A stretch of 64,000 nt of DNA. Origin: Chinchilla lanigera (Eukaryota > Chordata > Mammalia > Rodentia > Chinchillidae). The notes beneath the pieces were generated by a model, which was not told the DNA's origin, ran no database searches, and saw only the letters and a list, made by a program, of their open reading frames with translations. Made by a program: the position numbers and the translations under genes. Shown piece by piece: positions 63,823-64,000 of this stretch (the first letter of the stretch is position 1; each line of letters starts with the position of its first letter). The DNA is taken from the NCBI RefSeq assembly GCF_000276665.1, contig NW_004955437.1, positions 3,819,303 to 3,883,302 on the forward strand, written 5' to 3'.

Positions 63823-64000
63823 TCCAGTGTTGGCTGTGTGACAGATCTTGTATTTAGGCCAAGGTGTCTCCATTCTGTATTAGGGCAGGGGCACACATGC
63901 TCCAGAGAGACAGGGTAGAACCCCTGAACCGAAAGGAAGGAGGCCAATGGAGGGTGAGCCCCTCACCTGGGACCCTCTCCCTCAAAGGAAAGCAAGCATG
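63823..64000. other. Downstream flank
   Basis: About 180 bases past the inferred cleavage site. No feature seen. Confidence 0.7.

Overview
This window is mammalian genomic DNA from a rodent. It contains most of one gene on the + strand, Mapk14 (p38-alpha MAP kinase). The window opens inside intron 1. The first coding exon (residues 1-38 plus two bases of codon 39) and the promoter lie upstream and are not present. Exons 2-12 are all here with intact splice sites, together with the whole 3' UTR and about 180 bases of downstream DNA. The visible exon lengths (130, 59, 112, 30, 48, 115, 72, 80, 79, 174 and 68 coding bases) total 967. Adding the 116 coding bases expected in exon 1 gives exactly a 360-residue protein plus stop. 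Kinase landmarks read intact: Lys53, Glu71, Thr106 gatekeeper, HRD Asp150, DFG Asp168, the Thr180-Gly-Tyr182 activation motif and the acidic docking patch at 313-316.

Layout: 1-21132 intron 1; exon 2 21133-21262; exon 3 28355-28413; exon 4 37957-38068; exon 5 38748-38777; exon 6 39094-39141; exon 7 40582-40696; exon 8 41811-41882; mutually exclusive exons 9a 50824-50903 and 9b 55093-55172; exon 10 56514-56592; exon 11 60947-61120; exon 12 62088-62155 (stop 62153-62155); 3' UTR to about 63820 with AATAAA at 63801. I see no second gene on either strand. Long reading frames outside these exons lie in repeats or in GC-rich intron DNA.

The rest is intron loaded with SINEs. One family is B1-like (7SL-derived). 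Another is ID-like (tRNA-derived), many copies having clear target-site duplications. Older composites join a B1 monomer, an A-rich linker and an ID unit (B1-dID type). Older layers include MIR, L1M, hAT and Tigger MITEs, a MaLR-type LTR and a probable solo ERV LTR. Abundant B1, ID and B1-dID with no recognised B2 or B4 points to a non-murid rodent. Castorimorpha (beaver, kangaroo rat) is possible, but the species is inferred, not shown.

Three points deserve attention. (1) An ID SINE landed on the exon 2 / intron 2 boundary and its target duplication copied the 5' splice site, so two identical donors sit 98 bases apart. Use of the second gives an immediate stop in exon 3. (2) The intron after exon 8 has a perfect U12-type donor (GTATCCTTT), and both exon 9 alternatives have U12-like branch sites but U2-type donors, which explains why 9a and 9b cannot be joined to each other. 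(3) The 6.8 kb around exons 9a and 9b is nearly free of the SINEs that crowd the rest of the gene, and a TG-repeat tract lies 84 bases after exon 9a.
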